A stretch of 64,000 nucleotides of DNA. Origin: Natranaerovirga pectinivora. Lineage in GTDB: Bacteria; Bacillota; Clostridia; Lachnospirales; DSM-24629. Shown one piece after another: positions 27,479-37,668 of this stretch. Where the stretch lies: assembly GCF_004342165.1 (NCBI RefSeq), contig NZ_SMAL01000010.1, forward strand, positions 1 to 64,000, written 5' to 3'. The notes under the pieces were generated by a model. It saw nothing but the letters and a program-made list of their open reading frames with translations. It searched no databases and had not been told where the DNA came from. How positions within the stretch are numbered: position 1 is the stretch's first letter; the number at the start of each line of letters is the position of its first letter. The position numbers and the translations under genes are program-made.

Positions 27479-29239
27479 ATGAGAAGTGTAAGATGGAGAC
27501 TAGTTGGATTTTATGTACTGCTAGTAGTTATAGTAATGATTGTAAGCGGGACGCTTATTGTTACTATGTTAAGAAATGATGCCTATAATAAATTAGAGGA
27601 AGAATTAAAAGAGACAGTAAGAAATATTAAAGTGGATATAGATTTAACAAGTGAAACAGGAGAGATAGAAGCCAGTCTAATAAAGAATATAGAGGGTTTA
27701 GGATCTATTGTGAAGGATAAAAAGATTTATCTGTTAGATCAAGAAGGGTTTGAAATATACCCATTTGAGAAAGATGATAAATATTTAAATCATGTTGTTA
27801 CAGCATCAGTAAAAGGTTTATTCAGTAAAGAGGTTGGTATAACATATACTGAAGAAAAAGGGAGTATAGTAGAGTATAGGGAGTACGCAGAACCAGTAGT
27901 TAAAGATGACCAAGTTACTTTCATAATCTATGCGAGAATGTCAACAAGACAAGTGGAAGAAAATTTAGGGGATACAATATTTATCATTGTAATATCCATA
28001 ATGATTGCATTGTTATTAGCTACTGTTTTAGGTGCAGTACTATCTAACTCCCTAACAAAACCTATTTTAGCATTGACCACTCAAGCAAGAGAAATGGCAA
28101 AGGGTAATCTTGATAGTGTAATAGAAGTGAAATCTGATGATGAAATAGGCGAATTAACACAAAATTTTAATATAATGGCACAAGTTCTAAGTAAAACAAT
28201 ATCTGAAATGATTGGTGAAAAAAATAAATTAGAAACTGTATTTAGTCATATGACAGATGGTATTTTGGTTTTTGATAAAGAAGGCAACTTAACTCATATA
28301 AATCCTGCAGCTAAAAGATTATTTGAAGTTGGAGAAAACAAAGAATTCAATAATATATTTAGTGTATTTATGGATGTAAATTATGAAAATATGCTATTAA
28401 AAGTACATAAAGATATTATACAACATATTATTAAGAACGAAGACAAATACTTAAATATATGCTTTGCGCCATATCAATTGCAAAGCAACAAAAACATTGG
28501 GATTATTTGTGTAGTACAAGATGTAACAAAGCATAAGAAATTAGAAGAAATGCAAAAGGAATTTGTTGCCAATGTATCACATGAATTAAGAACCCCATTA
28601 ACGACAATAAAAAGTTATACAGAAACATTATTAGACGGTGCCATGGAAGAAGAAGAGATATTAAAAAAATTCTTAGAAGTAATTAATAATGAAAGTGATA
28701 GAATGACAAGCTTAGTCAAAGACTTACTAGACTTGTCAAAATTAGACAGCAAACAAACTCAGTTCACAATGCAGTTAATGAATCTAACATATGTGTTAGA
28801 AGATAGCGTTACTAAGTATGAAATACACGCTAAGAAAAAAAATCAAAGAATTCTGTTTAAAAAACCTGACAAGGCGTATAAGATTGTTGGAGATGCTAAC
28901 CGTATAGAGCAAGTAATAAAAAATATAATAAGTAACGCCGTAAAGTATACAAAAGAAGATGGAACCATTGAGATTAATATGTACCAAGAGTTAGAGAATA
29001 TGATAATTTCAATTAAAGACACAGGGATAGGGATACCTAAAGAAGATGTTGATAGGGTATTTGAAAGATTCTATAGGGTTGATAAAGCAAGATCAAGAGC
29101 AATGGGTGGTACTGGTCTAGGTTTATCTATTGCCAGGGAAATAATGGAATACCACGGAGGTACTATTCGAGTAGAAAGTAGTTTTGGTGAAGGAAGTTGT
29201 TTTTACTTGGTATTTCCTAACTTAGATGTTAATGAATAG
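27479..29239 (+). CDS. walK: Sensor histidine kinase, WalK-like
   Basis: 586 residues from ATG 27479, seven bases after AGGAG; longer in-frame starts lack ribosome sites. Domain order is TM1 (about 7-30), extracellular sensor (31-165), TM2 (166-190), HAMP, PAS (around FSHMTDGILVFDKEGNLTHI), HisKA with His368 in VSHELRTPL, then HATPase with GTGLGLSIA. This full extracellular-HAMP-PAS arrangement is that of Bacillus and Staphylococcus WalK. It phosphorylates WalR in response to wall status and is typically restrained by YycH/YycI, whose homologues follow. Confidence 0.9.
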   Translation: MRSVRWRLVGFYVLLVVIVMIVSGTLIVTMLRNDAYNKLEEELKETVRNIKVDIDLTSETGEIEASLIKNIEGLGSIVKDKKIYLLDQEGFEIYPFEKDDKYLNHVVTASVKGLFSKEVGITYTEEKGSIVEYREYAEPVVKDDQVTFIIYARMSTRQVEENLGDTIFIIVISIMIALLLATVLGAVLSNSLTKPILALTTQAREMAKGNLDSVIEVKSDDEIGELTQNFNIMAQVLSKTISEMIGEKNKLETVFSHMTDGILVFDKEGNLTHINPAAKRLFEVGENKEFNNIFSVFMDVNYENMLLKVHKDIIQHIIKNEDKYLNICFAPYQLQSNKNIGIICVVQDVTKHKKLEEMQKEFVANVSHELRTPLTTIKSYTETLLDGAMEEEEILKKFLEVINNESDRMTSLVKDLLDLSKLDSKQTQFTMQLMNLTYVLEDSVTKYEIHAKKKNQRILFKKPDKAYKIVGDANRIEQVIKNIISNAVKYTKEDGTIEINMYQELENMIISIKDTGIGIPKEDVDRVFERFYRVDKARSRAMGGTGLGLSIAREIMEYHGGTIRVESSFGEGSCFYLVFPNLDVNE

Positions 29240-29318
29240 AAATATTCATGTAATGTGATTGTAATAATGGTAGTATATACTAATATAGTATAATACTATA
29301 AATAAAGAAGGTGAGTTT

Positions 29319-29864
29319 ATGAAGAGAAAATTGTTTAGTAGTATTTTATTAATAATATTGATTTCTAGTCTGTTCTCTTGCATGACTTATGCTTCAGCTG
29401 GTAATACACAAGCCTCCATGGATGCAGAAGCTTTCTTAGAGTTTTTTCAAATAGATGAGTCTATTCTGTTTGATACAGTTTCTAATGCAATTGAGAGTGA
29501 AAGAAGTATTAACAATTTTAAATATTTTAGATTAATACAAGGGTTCTCAAGATATGTCAATCCTACGTTTTCTTCTCAAAGATATTTAGTAGGAGAAGGG
29601 GAGCCTGGAACAAGTATCGGAATAATGGTTTACTCTATTAGAAATGAGAATATAGTGGTACAAAACCAATTAAGAATTCAAACCATTGGTGCTTCAGGCT
29701 TATTCAATCGTATGCTCTTTTTTAACAACATCGGTGACAATAATGTATTGATAGCTGTTAGAAAGAACAATGAAACAATATATAAACGTTTTGTAGTCAA
29801 TAGAAAAGCAGAAGAAACAAAACAAAGGCTAGAAGTATTAGATATAAGATTATTTAGTTTATAA
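29319..29864 (+). CDS. Secreted protein of unknown function in the wal operon
   Basis: 181 residues with a signal peptide (about 1-27, cleavage near TYASA). The mature part starts with an acidic helical segment and continues with beta-type sequence containing FSRYVNPTFSSQRYLVGEGEPGTSIGI. I do not recognise a family. It sits between walK and the yycH-like gene with no terminator on either side, so it is probably cotranscribed and secreted. The position suggests a part in wall sensing (inference). AGAAGGTGAG precedes the ATG. Confidence 0.75.
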   Translation: MKRKLFSSILLIILISSLFSCMTYASAGNTQASMDAEAFLEFFQIDESILFDTVSNAIESERSINNFKYFRLIQGFSRYVNPTFSSQRYLVGEGEPGTSIGIMVYSIRNENIVVQNQLRIQTIGASGLFNRMLFFNNIGDNNVLIAVRKNNETIYKRFVVNRKAEETKQRLEVLDIRLFSL

Positions 29865-29948
29865 TCATTATATAAGTATCAGTAAAAAACAAGGAGATTC
29901 ATAACATAGAAGCAAACAAAATAAAGGATGAAATTATGGTGATTAAAG

Positions 29949-31325
29949 ATGAAAATTAGATCTTTTAAACTATCCATTATTATAATATTAATTTTAATGA
30001 GTTTTTTTCAGGTTATGAGGTTATGGTTTGGGGACGTTTCAAACCGTAACTTTTTTTATAATTTTATGGCAAATAAAGATAGTTATGGGGAATTGCTTTT
30101 TGATGATGCACCCTTACTTAATCCTATAACCATGGCAGTTCACTATCCCCAAATAGATCAAGACCATTTTTTTATAATACATAAGGATAGATTAGAATAC
30201 AGTGAACTGCATTTAACCAATAGAAGAATCATTCAAGATATAATACGATATGGTAAAAATGAAGGAATAGCTGTTGTAGACTGGAATCTATTCTGGAATA
30301 GCCAATCTGTAATCATGAAATTACCTTTCTCAATGTCCTATGGAGATTTATTAGAAGATACTAAAATTGTAAGCAGTGTTTCTGATATAAACTACGTATT
30401 TAACTACCTTGTAATAATACCATCTACTAATGCTAATAGAGCTTTAAAATGCTATTTGGTTAATGTAGAACAAGGGTATGCAATGGAGTTGTCTTACAAA
30501 AATGCCTTTGGTTCCTCTAATAACAATAGATTAATAAGTATAGTAAACAATATTTATTCAAAGCAAACATTTCCTACATATTTAGCTACTAAAAAAATAG
30601 GATTAAGACGATTTAATCAAAATGTTTTTTTACCAGTAGAAGATGTGAATGTTTATAGTATTAGAATAAGTGAGCCTTTTTTTAATGAGGAAGGTTTTGA
30701 TGAAAGAGGACTAGAGAGTTATATAAATAGATTTTTCGCTAACCCTGCAGCAAAATATTTAATAAGAGATGAAAGTACTTGGACATACCGAGATGAAAAA
30801 AGCGTAGTGAAGTATAATGAAATTGGAGTAATAGAATATACAGATTTGACAGTTAGAAATCAGGTAAATGATACGAGCTTAACTCAAGCATATAGAATAG
30901 CAAAAAGATTTCTTGATAATAGTGAGAGTATTGATGAAAATCAATATTACCTTAAAAATTATGAAGTAACAAGTAAAGAAATAATACTGTATTTTAACTA
31001 TAGATATAATAATTTTGATTTTGTTATAAGTGAGGATTTAAAGAATAAGCTGAGCATAAAAGCCCCAATAGAAGTTAGAATAAGTGATGAAAAAGTTGCT
31101 TATTATAAAAGATGGATAGTTGAGTGGGAAACAAATATATTCGAATTTAAAGAGGTGGATGTTAACTATACAAAAGCCTTGGATAAATACGTGGAATTAC
31201 TAGCGAGACAAACTCAGTATATAGAAGATATGTATTTAGCATATTTTATTGAGGAGCTTAATTATAATGCTACGCTAAATTGGATTATAGAATCAGATAA
31301 AAAGTATGTTGTTCATTTGGATTAG
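29949..31325 (+). CDS. YycH-like regulator of WalK
   Basis: 458 residues with one N-terminal membrane anchor (about 8-26) and a large extracellular part. Length, topology and place after walK match YycH, which binds WalK in the membrane and tunes its activity in Bacillus. The sequence itself is too divergent to recognise by motif, so the assignment leans on context. The ribosome site before ATG 29949 is weak. Twenty-one bases separate it from the yycI-like gene. Confidence 0.75.
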   Translation: MKIRSFKLSIIIILILMSFFQVMRLWFGDVSNRNFFYNFMANKDSYGELLFDDAPLLNPITMAVHYPQIDQDHFFIIHKDRLEYSELHLTNRRIIQDIIRYGKNEGIAVVDWNLFWNSQSVIMKLPFSMSYGDLLEDTKIVSSVSDINYVFNYLVIIPSTNANRALKCYLVNVEQGYAMELSYKNAFGSSNNNRLISIVNNIYSKQTFPTYLATKKIGLRRFNQNVFLPVEDVNVYSIRISEPFFNEEGFDERGLESYINRFFANPAAKYLIRDESTWTYRDEKSVVKYNEIGVIEYTDLTVRNQVNDTSLTQAYRIAKRFLDNSESIDENQYYLKNYEVTSKEIILYFNYRYNNFDFVISEDLKNKLSIKAPIEVRISDEKVAYYKRWIVEWETNIFEFKEVDVNYTKALDKYVELLARQTQYIEDMYLAYFIEELNYNATLNWIIESDKKYVVHLD

Positions 31326-31346
31326 TTTATTGAGAGGCGATAAAAA

Positions 31347-32204
31347 ATGAATTGGAATAAAGCACAAACAATACTTATTGTTACATTGATATTATTAAAT
31401 CTAACTTTATTTTATATGAATTATAAACAGGAAGATAAATATACATTATCCTTGTCTAGACAAAGTGAGATGCAAAGAATTTTAGAACTTAATAATATAA
31501 TTGTATATGACCAATTACCACAATATAATCCATTGCCTCGTTTAAAAGTAAGGGAATATTCCATTAATGAAACCAATCTTTTGAATAAATTTTTTAATAG
31601 TTCTAAGGAGGTCTCTTTAACGATAACAGCAAATGGTAGGCAATATGAAAAAAACAATGAAAAATTTGTTATTACAACAAAAGGCGAAGATAAAGGTATA
31701 ATTAGATATTATCAAGAAAATAATACAAAAATTAGTATGATAAATGAAAGTGTGGTATTAGATATAGCAAAAGATTTTGTAAAAAAAATTACATTAAATC
31801 AAGGAAAATGGAAAATGTCTAACATTTTTAGAATGGATAATAATACATACACAGTAATCTTTAATGAAGACTATAAAGGATATCCTATTTTTAATAGTTA
31901 TGTAAAGCTTGAAATAAATGAATTTGGTATTAAAGATGCTGAATTTAGACGTATAGTTCCTGAAGGTTTTGTAAAACCTAATCATACAATATATCCTATA
32001 GATCAAGTTCTTTATAATTTTATGTACAGTAATAATCTTAATAACAATGAATTAATTAGGATAACAAATATTGATTTAGGTTATGAAACATCAAAAAACA
32101 TTAACGGGGAAGAAATTAGGCAATATATTGAGCCATATTATATTATTAGATTGGCAAATGGTGAAGAGTTTTTTATAAATGCATACTCCAACACCTTTGA
32201 ATAG
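31347..32204 (+). CDS. YycI-like regulator of WalK
   Basis: 285 residues. The N-terminus, MNWNKAQTILIVTLILLN, closely resembles that of YycI, which starts with a short cytoplasmic tail rich in Trp/Lys and one membrane helix (about 8-24). The extracellular part is of normal length and ends shortly after a conserved IRLANGEEFFINAYSNT-type strand. It pairs with the YycH-like protein to control WalK. GAGAGGCGA precedes the ATG. It is the last gene of the wal operon; murA follows after 158 bases. Confidence 0.8.
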   Translation: MNWNKAQTILIVTLILLNLTLFYMNYKQEDKYTLSLSRQSEMQRILELNNIIVYDQLPQYNPLPRLKVREYSINETNLLNKFFNSSKEVSLTITANGRQYEKNNEKFVITTKGEDKGIIRYYQENNTKISMINESVVLDIAKDFVKKITLNQGKWKMSNIFRMDNNTYTVIFNEDYKGYPIFNSYVKLEINEFGIKDAEFRRIVPEGFVKPNHTIYPIDQVLYNFMYSNNLNNNELIRITNIDLGYETSKNINGEEIRQYIEPYYIIRLANGEEFFINAYSNTFE

Positions 32205-32362
32205 CAGATAAACCCATATAAAAAGAAGAAATAACTATTCCACTGTGTATTTATTTATGATATAATTTATACAATATTGTAAAAAAATAAAATTAGTGTA
32301 GATAAGATTATTTTGAAATAATAGGATATAGAATTGAACTAAATATATAATGAGGTGTATTA

Positions 32363-33658
32363 ATGGAACAGCTAATTATTAGGGGCAAAAAACCACTAAC
32401 TGGAGAAGTATATATTAATGGTGCAAAAAATGCAGCATTAGGCGTTCTTGCAGCTGCAATATTATCTGATGAAGATTGTATAATAGAAAACATACCAAAT
32501 GTTAATGACATCAATGTACTATTACAAGCAATCAGTAAAACTGGTGCAAAAGTTGAAAAAATGAAAAATCACAAAGTAAAAATTAACGGAAAAGGTGTAT
32601 CATCTTTTTCAATTGATTATGAATCAATAAAAAAGATAAGAGCATCTTATTATTTATTAGGCGCTTTATTAGGTAAATACAAAAAAGCTGAAGTAGCTTT
32701 ACCTGGTGGCTGTAATATTGGAAACAGACCAATAGACCAACACATCAAAGGATTTGAAGCTCTTGGAGCAACAGTAAAAGTTGAACATGGTATGATTATT
32801 GCAGAAGCGAAAGAATTAAAAGGTGCTAATATATACTTAGACGTTGTAAGTGTAGGAGCAACGATTAATATTATGCTAGCAGCTATATTAGCAAATGGCA
32901 CAACAATTATTGAAAATTCGGCTAAAGAACCTCATATTGTAGATGTAGCAAATTTCTTAAATAGTATGGGCGCGGATATAAAAGGTGCAGGTACGGATGT
33001 TATAAAAATAAATGGTGTTGAAAAATTGCACAAAACAGAATACATGATTATCCCAGATCAAATTGAAGCAGGAACATTTATGTTAGCGGCAGCAATTACT
33101 GGTGGAGATGTTACGGTAAAAAGCATTATTCCTAAACATATGGAAGCCATATCTGCCAAATTACAAGAGATGGGTGTTACAATTGAAGAGCAAGATGAAG
33201 CAATAAGAGTTATTGCAAAAGAGCCTTTAAAAAGCACACATGTAAAAACATTACCTTATCCTGGATTCCCTACAGATATGCAACCTCAAATGACAGCGGT
33301 ACTTTGTACTGCTAATGGAACAAGTGTAATGACGGAAAGTATATTTGAAAATAGATTTAGATATATAGATGAATTATCACGTATGGGCGCAAATGTAAAA
33401 GTTGAGGGTAATACAGCCATAATTGATGGTATAAATTCTTATTCAGGAGCTGAAGTAAGTGCACCTGATTTAAGAGCCGGTGCAGCACTTATTTTAGCTG
33501 GATTAGCAGCAGATGGTATTACAATTATCAATCAATTAGAGTATATCGATAGAGGATATGAAAATATCGAAGATAAATTTATAGCAATTGGTGCAGATAT
33601 TGCTAGAGTATCAAATGAAAAAGAGATTAAAAAATTTAAACTAAAAACTTGTAGTTAA
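32363..33658 (+). CDS. murA: UDP-N-acetylglucosamine 1-carboxyvinyltransferase
   Basis: 431 residues. Lys22-Asn23 (the NGAKNAAL motif) and the PEP-attacking Cys117 in GGCNIGNRPIDQH are present, so the enzyme should be fosfomycin-sensitive like most MurA proteins. LRAGAALILAGLAADG near the C-terminus is also typical. It commits UDP-GlcNAc to peptidoglycan synthesis. The gene has its own ribosome site (GAGGTG) and a terminator, and may have its own TATAAT box near 32258. Confidence 0.95.
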   Translation: MEQLIIRGKKPLTGEVYINGAKNAALGVLAAAILSDEDCIIENIPNVNDINVLLQAISKTGAKVEKMKNHKVKINGKGVSSFSIDYESIKKIRASYYLLGALLGKYKKAEVALPGGCNIGNRPIDQHIKGFEALGATVKVEHGMIIAEAKELKGANIYLDVVSVGATINIMLAAILANGTTIIENSAKEPHIVDVANFLNSMGADIKGAGTDVIKINGVEKLHKTEYMIIPDQIEAGTFMLAAAITGGDVTVKSIIPKHMEAISAKLQEMGVTIEEQDEAIRVIAKEPLKSTHVKTLPYPGFPTDMQPQMTAVLCTANGTSVMTESIFENRFRYIDELSRMGANVKVEGNTAIIDGINSYSGAEVSAPDLRAGAALILAGLAADGITIINQLEYIDRGYENIEDKFIAIGADIARVSNEKEIKKFKLKTCS

Positions 33659-33664
33659 CTACTT

Positions 33665-33692
33665 AAAAAATCTGCTATAAGCAGGTTTTTTT
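33665..33692 (+). terminator. Terminator of murA
   Basis: AAAATCTGCT pairs with AGCAGGTTTT (one G-T pair) across a four-base loop, with a run of seven T. Confidence 0.85.
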
Positions 33693-33764
33693 ATATGCTA
33701 AGAAAGTGCTACTTTTCAAACATATAACTTTGTTCAGTTAATTTCTACATAGGGGGAACGTATT

Positions 33765-34454
33765 GTGAATGACAAAATAATAGGGATTATTGGAGGAATG
33801 GGTCCAGAAGCTACTGCTAATTGTTATATGAAAATTATTAAGGCAACAAAAGCAAAAAAAGACCAAGATCACTTCCGAATAATAATAGATAGCAATGCCA
33901 AAATTCCAGATAGAACAGAAGCCATATTAGGCAAAGGAAAAAATCCTATTAAAGAGATAATAAATACAGGAAAAAATTTAGAAAAAACAGGTGTAGATGT
34001 GGCAATGATTCCATGTATGACATCTCACTATTTCATAGAAGAAGTGCAGAAACATTTGAAATTCCCTATTTTAAATGCCTTCATTGAAACCAATAACTAT
34101 ATAAAAAGTACATATCCAAATGCTAAAAAAGTAGGCGTTTTAGCAACTAGTGGAACATTAAAAACACAACTATTTAATAAATACTTTGGTGATATAGAAG
34201 TCCTATACCCATCAGAAAACAGCCAAAATAATAAAGTGATGGAAGCTATATATGGTGAACGAGGCATCAAACAAGGGCATCTTACAGAAGAACCATTACA
34301 GCTATTGAAAGAGACTGCAGAGGAATTAATCCAACAAGGGGCAGACTTAATTATATCCGGCTGTACAGAGATAGAACTGGTATTAAAACAAAATCATTTA
34401 AGTAAGCCACTTATTATACCTATGGATGTAGTGATTGAAAAATTAGTAAAATAG
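33765..34454 (+). CDS. Aspartate/glutamate racemase family protein
   Basis: 229 residues from GTG 33765, preceded by AGGGGGA. IGGMGPEAT (9-17) and the two catalytic cysteines, Cys84 (IPCMTSHYF) and Cys200 (SGCTEIE), identify an Asp/Glu racemase of the cofactor-independent family. The first motif reads PCMTSH instead of the usual PCNTAH, so substrate preference is uncertain. It could supply D-Asp (like RacD) or D-Glu to the wall. The rlmH gene begins 18 bases later, so the two are cotranscribed. Confidence 0.88.
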   Translation: MNDKIIGIIGGMGPEATANCYMKIIKATKAKKDQDHFRIIIDSNAKIPDRTEAILGKGKNPIKEIINTGKNLEKTGVDVAMIPCMTSHYFIEEVQKHLKFPILNAFIETNNYIKSTYPNAKKVGVLATSGTLKTQLFNKYFGDIEVLYPSENSQNNKVMEAIYGERGIKQGHLTEEPLQLLKETAEELIQQGADLIISGCTEIELVLKQNHLSKPLIIPMDVVIEKLVK

Positions 34455-34472
34455 CTTAGGGGTAATATTAAA

Positions 34473-34952
34473 ATGAAAATAACACTTTTATGCGTAGGAA
34501 AATTAAAAGAAAAATACTTAAAACAAGGCATTGACGAATATAGCAAAAGGCTTAGCAGGTACTGTAAATTAGAAATTATAGAAGTAGCGGATGAAAAAGC
34601 CCCAGAAAACATGAGTGCAAGTGAAGAAGAGCAAGTTAAAGGTAAAGAAGGGGAAAAATTAAGCAAATACATAAAAGAGAACACCTATGTAATTGCCTTA
34701 GCAATAGACGGAAAACAACTATCTTCAGAGGAATTAGCGGATAAAATAAGTGAATTAGGGGTAAGAGGCAATAGCCATATTGTATTTATAATAGGTGGTT
34801 CACTAGGATTATCAGATGAAATACTAAAAAATGCCCACCAAAAACTAAGTTTCTCAAAAATGACATTCCCTCATCAGTTGATGAGAATGATTTTATTAGA
34901 ACAGGTGTATAGAGGATTTAGAATTATTAATGGAGAACCATACCATAAGTGA
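34473..34952 (+). CDS. rlmH: 23S rRNA pseudouridine-1915 N3-methyltransferase
   Basis: 159 residues, exactly the usual size. The SPOUT-fold SAM-binding knot motif [13 protein letters not shown] (about 107-119), [25 protein letters not shown] and the C-terminal GEPYHK are all conserved. It methylates pseudouridine 1915 in helix 69 of the ribosome. TAGGGGTAA precedes the ATG, and a terminator follows. Confidence 0.97.
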   Translation: MKITLLCVGKLKEKYLKQGIDEYSKRLSRYCKLEIIEVADEKAPENMSASEEEQVKGKEGEKLSKYIKENTYVIALAIDGKQLSSEELADKISELGVRGNSHIVFIIGGSLGLSDEILKNAHQKLSFSKMTFPHQLMRMILLEQVYRGFRIINGEPYHK

Positions 34953-34977
34953 CTGCGGTTATAAGATACTGAATTTT

Positions 34978-35028
34978 AAAAAGGCTAATTACCTTAAGAA
35001 TTACTTTTGGTAATAAGCCTTTTTATTA
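34978..35028 (+). terminator. Terminator of racemase-rlmH
   Basis: AAAAAGGCTAATTACC pairs with GGTAATAAGCCTTTTT, with one bulged base, across a loop of about 17 bases. Confidence 0.88.
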
Positions 35029-35056
35029 GGTTTAATTTAATGTTCAGCATTAGATG

Positions 35057-35167
35057 TTATACAATAGGCACATATATATCAATTTCTCCATTTTGCATAT
35101 ATCTTTCGTCATACAGCTCAAATTGAGGCCTGAAGTCTATTTCATTCATTAGTAGGCACTGTGAATA
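35057..35167 (-). pseudogene. C-terminal remnant of a GyrI-like/AraC effector-binding protein
   Basis: On the minus strand, 36 codons are open between stops at 35168-35170 and 35057-35059. They end in FELYDERYMQNGEIDIYVPI, which matches the conserved C-terminus of GyrI-like small-molecule-binding domains. No start with a ribosome site and no upstream domain is found, so this is the tail of a decayed gene. The rest of the 447-bp rlmH to 35400 gap (35171-35399) shows only AT-rich sequence and the presumed promoter of the next gene. Confidence 0.6.
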
Positions 35168-35399
35168 TCAGTGTGCAAGAAGAAGCCAACTATTGTATTC
35201 GTTCAACTCAAAGTAGTAAAATTTAATCCACTAAAGTTAATAGAATTATGCGAATGAAATTCAGTAAAATTATATATATTAAGTAATAAATACGTTAATT
35301 GAAATAATTAACAAAGTATTATGGATTATTAGTTTAGAAAAGTATATAATATAGAAAATAGATAAATAAATAAATAATGGTGAAAGGACAAGGGAAGGT

Positions 35400-37598
35400 A
35401 TGAAAAAAAATAAGATAATAAGTGTGATCGTATTATTAATGATATTTTTTTTAATGAGTAGTTTGATGGTTAGTGGAGAAGAAGTGCAGTTAGATGTAAA
35501 TATATCCTATGGGTTTGATGAATACATTAAAATAAATGAATCTATGCCTGTTATTGTAGAGATTACAAATTTAGGAGCAGCTTTTGAAGGAGAAGTTTAT
35601 GTTGAAGTATTAGAAAAAAGAGGCGGTATAATAGGATTTGGAAAATCAATTCATATAGCACCCAATGAAACGATTGAATTTGGTTTGCCTATTAATGTTG
35701 ATGTGGTTGTTGCAACATTTGATGTAATAATAAAAGATCAAAATGGAGTAACTGTAAAAAAAATGGTCATTGATATTGATCAATCAAAAATACTTACCAG
35801 TGAGTTACTAGTAGGTGTTTTAAATAATGATGAAAATGCGTTAGCTTATTTTGAAAAGGCAGACGTAAATACACCAATTGTTATGGCAAGTGTTCCTGAA
35901 AGTAATGGGATAGTTTATTACGATGCACTGGATGTTTTAATTATAAATGACTATGACACAACTAGTTTTAATGAAGAACAATTATCAGAAATAAGGTTGT
36001 GGGTTTTTGAAGGTGGTCATTTAATTGTTGGTGGAAAAAATGAGTATCATATTTTTACTGCATTTGAAGGGTTAGTTGATATAGATGTTCAATCTACAAC
36101 CACAATAGAAACCAATTTTAATAATAGTAATTTAATGACCACTAATTTAGAGATAGATAATATTAAGATAGAAGACTCAAAAGATGTCTTTGGTGATGGT
36201 ACAGTATTAAAATCAAATGTATTTAGTGGTGTTATTATTACAGCGCCATTTGACTTGGCTTTTGATTCGGAGTATGAAAGTAAAGAAGATTTTGCTACAC
36301 TATTACTGAATAAAATAATAACATCAGAATATATTTCTGAACTAATAAACCGAGATCAAGATACATTATTAATCTATAATGACTTTTTTGATGGATTTCC
36401 AGAAAAAAACACATCTAATAAAATGTTAAACATTTTTATAGGGATTATATATTTGATTGTAAGTGTAATTTTAATAATATATGTAGGCAAAAAACTGAAT
36501 AAAGGAAAACTGGCTGCTATAGCTATTATAGGTTTAGGCGTAATAACCATACTCGGTGTTAACTTATTATCTAAACAAGTAACTATAGATAGAATCAATA
36601 TTATAAATTTAGATAAAAATAAACAGGCTGGCATACAGAGTTATATGAAAATATCTTTATCTAAAGGAAATGATTTGGATATTCAAGAAAAAAATGATAT
36701 GACACTACAAGTTCTTAATGGGAATGGTAATGATACGCATTCAGATGCTATTTATTTTGGAATGGCAGACACAGAGGATTTTAAAGAAAAGATTTATTGG
36801 GATTTAACATACAGTGAAGAAGGTATTACGGGTAATATATATAATCATCTAGGAAAAAAGATGGAAGATGTATTTATATACGGAAAAGGCAGACTGGTTT
36901 CTTTGGGCGATATTAAAGAAGGAAGGCAAGCTGTATCAGGATATCTCAATCCATCATTTTATGGAAATAACATTATAGATATACTCTTTTCAGATGACAA
37001 TAAAGAGGATATAGAAAAAGAGCAAAGAATTGCCTTAATTGAAATGTTTTTAATAGATGATTATATTGACGCCAATAGTCATTATAATTTAGTTGGTTTT
37101 TATAATTTACAAGAAGAAAGTAACGTTCAAGTTAATAGTAAATCAGTAAAAGAGAATAGCTTAAACATGGTCATTGTACCATTGGATATTAGGTTGCTTC
37201 AAGGCGTAGAACAAGTTTTTCCATTAGGATACTTTACACCTATTCTAGCGTTTGTGGATAATAGAAAAGATTATGAGTATGATATAAGCAATGGCATCTT
37301 TTATGGAGAAAAAGTGGAATTAGGCTATATATTTAATAATATAGATATTAGCCAAATTAGATTTGATACCATAGAAAATCATAGATTTGACCAGTTTTCA
37401 GGTGAAATATTTATTTATAATAATGAACAAGAAGCATATGAAGCTTTTGACTATAAGAATGAAGTATTAGAAGGGGAGCAATTGACTCAAGTATTAGATG
37501 AACATAATCAATTGCTTATTAAATTGATTCAAGAGAATAATCAAGAAGATAACCCAGTGGCAATACCTCTTATTGGATTAGAAGGCATTTATAAATAG
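35400..37598 (+). CDS. Large membrane-anchored protein of unknown function
   Basis: 732 residues. The signal peptide (1-27) is followed by an Ig-like extracellular domain (about 30-125) and then an alpha/beta domain (about 130-310) that resembles a class I glutamine-amidotransferase-like fold (VGVLNNDENALAYFEK, LDVLIINDYD, LRLWVFEGGHLIVGG-type order). It lacks an obvious catalytic Cys-His pair. Two membrane helices (about 343-363 and 369-388) precede a second beta-rich extracellular part. Proteins of this build often accompany MoxR/DUF58/Bat-like genes, but none is present here. GGGAAGGT precedes the ATG. It appears monocistronic. Confidence 0.75.
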   Translation: MKKNKIISVIVLLMIFFLMSSLMVSGEEVQLDVNISYGFDEYIKINESMPVIVEITNLGAAFEGEVYVEVLEKRGGIIGFGKSIHIAPNETIEFGLPINVDVVVATFDVIIKDQNGVTVKKMVIDIDQSKILTSELLVGVLNNDENALAYFEKADVNTPIVMASVPESNGIVYYDALDVLIINDYDTTSFNEEQLSEIRLWVFEGGHLIVGGKNEYHIFTAFEGLVDIDVQSTTTIETNFNNSNLMTTNLEIDNIKIEDSKDVFGDGTVLKSNVFSGVIITAPFDLAFDSEYESKEDFATLLLNKIITSEYISELINRDQDTLLIYNDFFDGFPEKNTSNKMLNIFIGIIYLIVSVILIIYVGKKLNKGKLAAIAIIGLGVITILGVNLLSKQVTIDRINIINLDKNKQAGIQSYMKISLSKGNDLDIQEKNDMTLQVLNGNGNDTHSDAIYFGMADTEDFKEKIYWDLTYSEEGITGNIYNHLGKKMEDVFIYGKGRLVSLGDIKEGRQAVSGYLNPSFYGNNIIDILFSDDNKEDIEKEQRIALIEMFLIDDYIDANSHYNLVGFYNLQEESNVQVNSKSVKENSLNMVIVPLDIRLLQGVEQVFPLGYFTPILAFVDNRKDYEYDISNGIFYGEKVELGYIFNNIDISQIRFDTIENHRFDQFSGEIFIYNNEQEAYEAFDYKNEVLEGEQLTQVLDEHNQLLIKLIQENNQEDNPVAIPLIGLEGIYK

Positions 37599-37629
37599 AA
37601 ATAAGAAAAAATAATTACTTCTAAACATC

Positions 37630-37668
37630 AACAAACCATAAATTTTATGAATTTGTGGTTTGTTATTT
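37630..37668 (+). terminator. Terminator after 35400-37598
   Basis: AACAAACCATAAATT pairs with AATTTGTGGTTTGTT (one mismatch), followed by ATTTCTTT. Confidence 0.82.
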
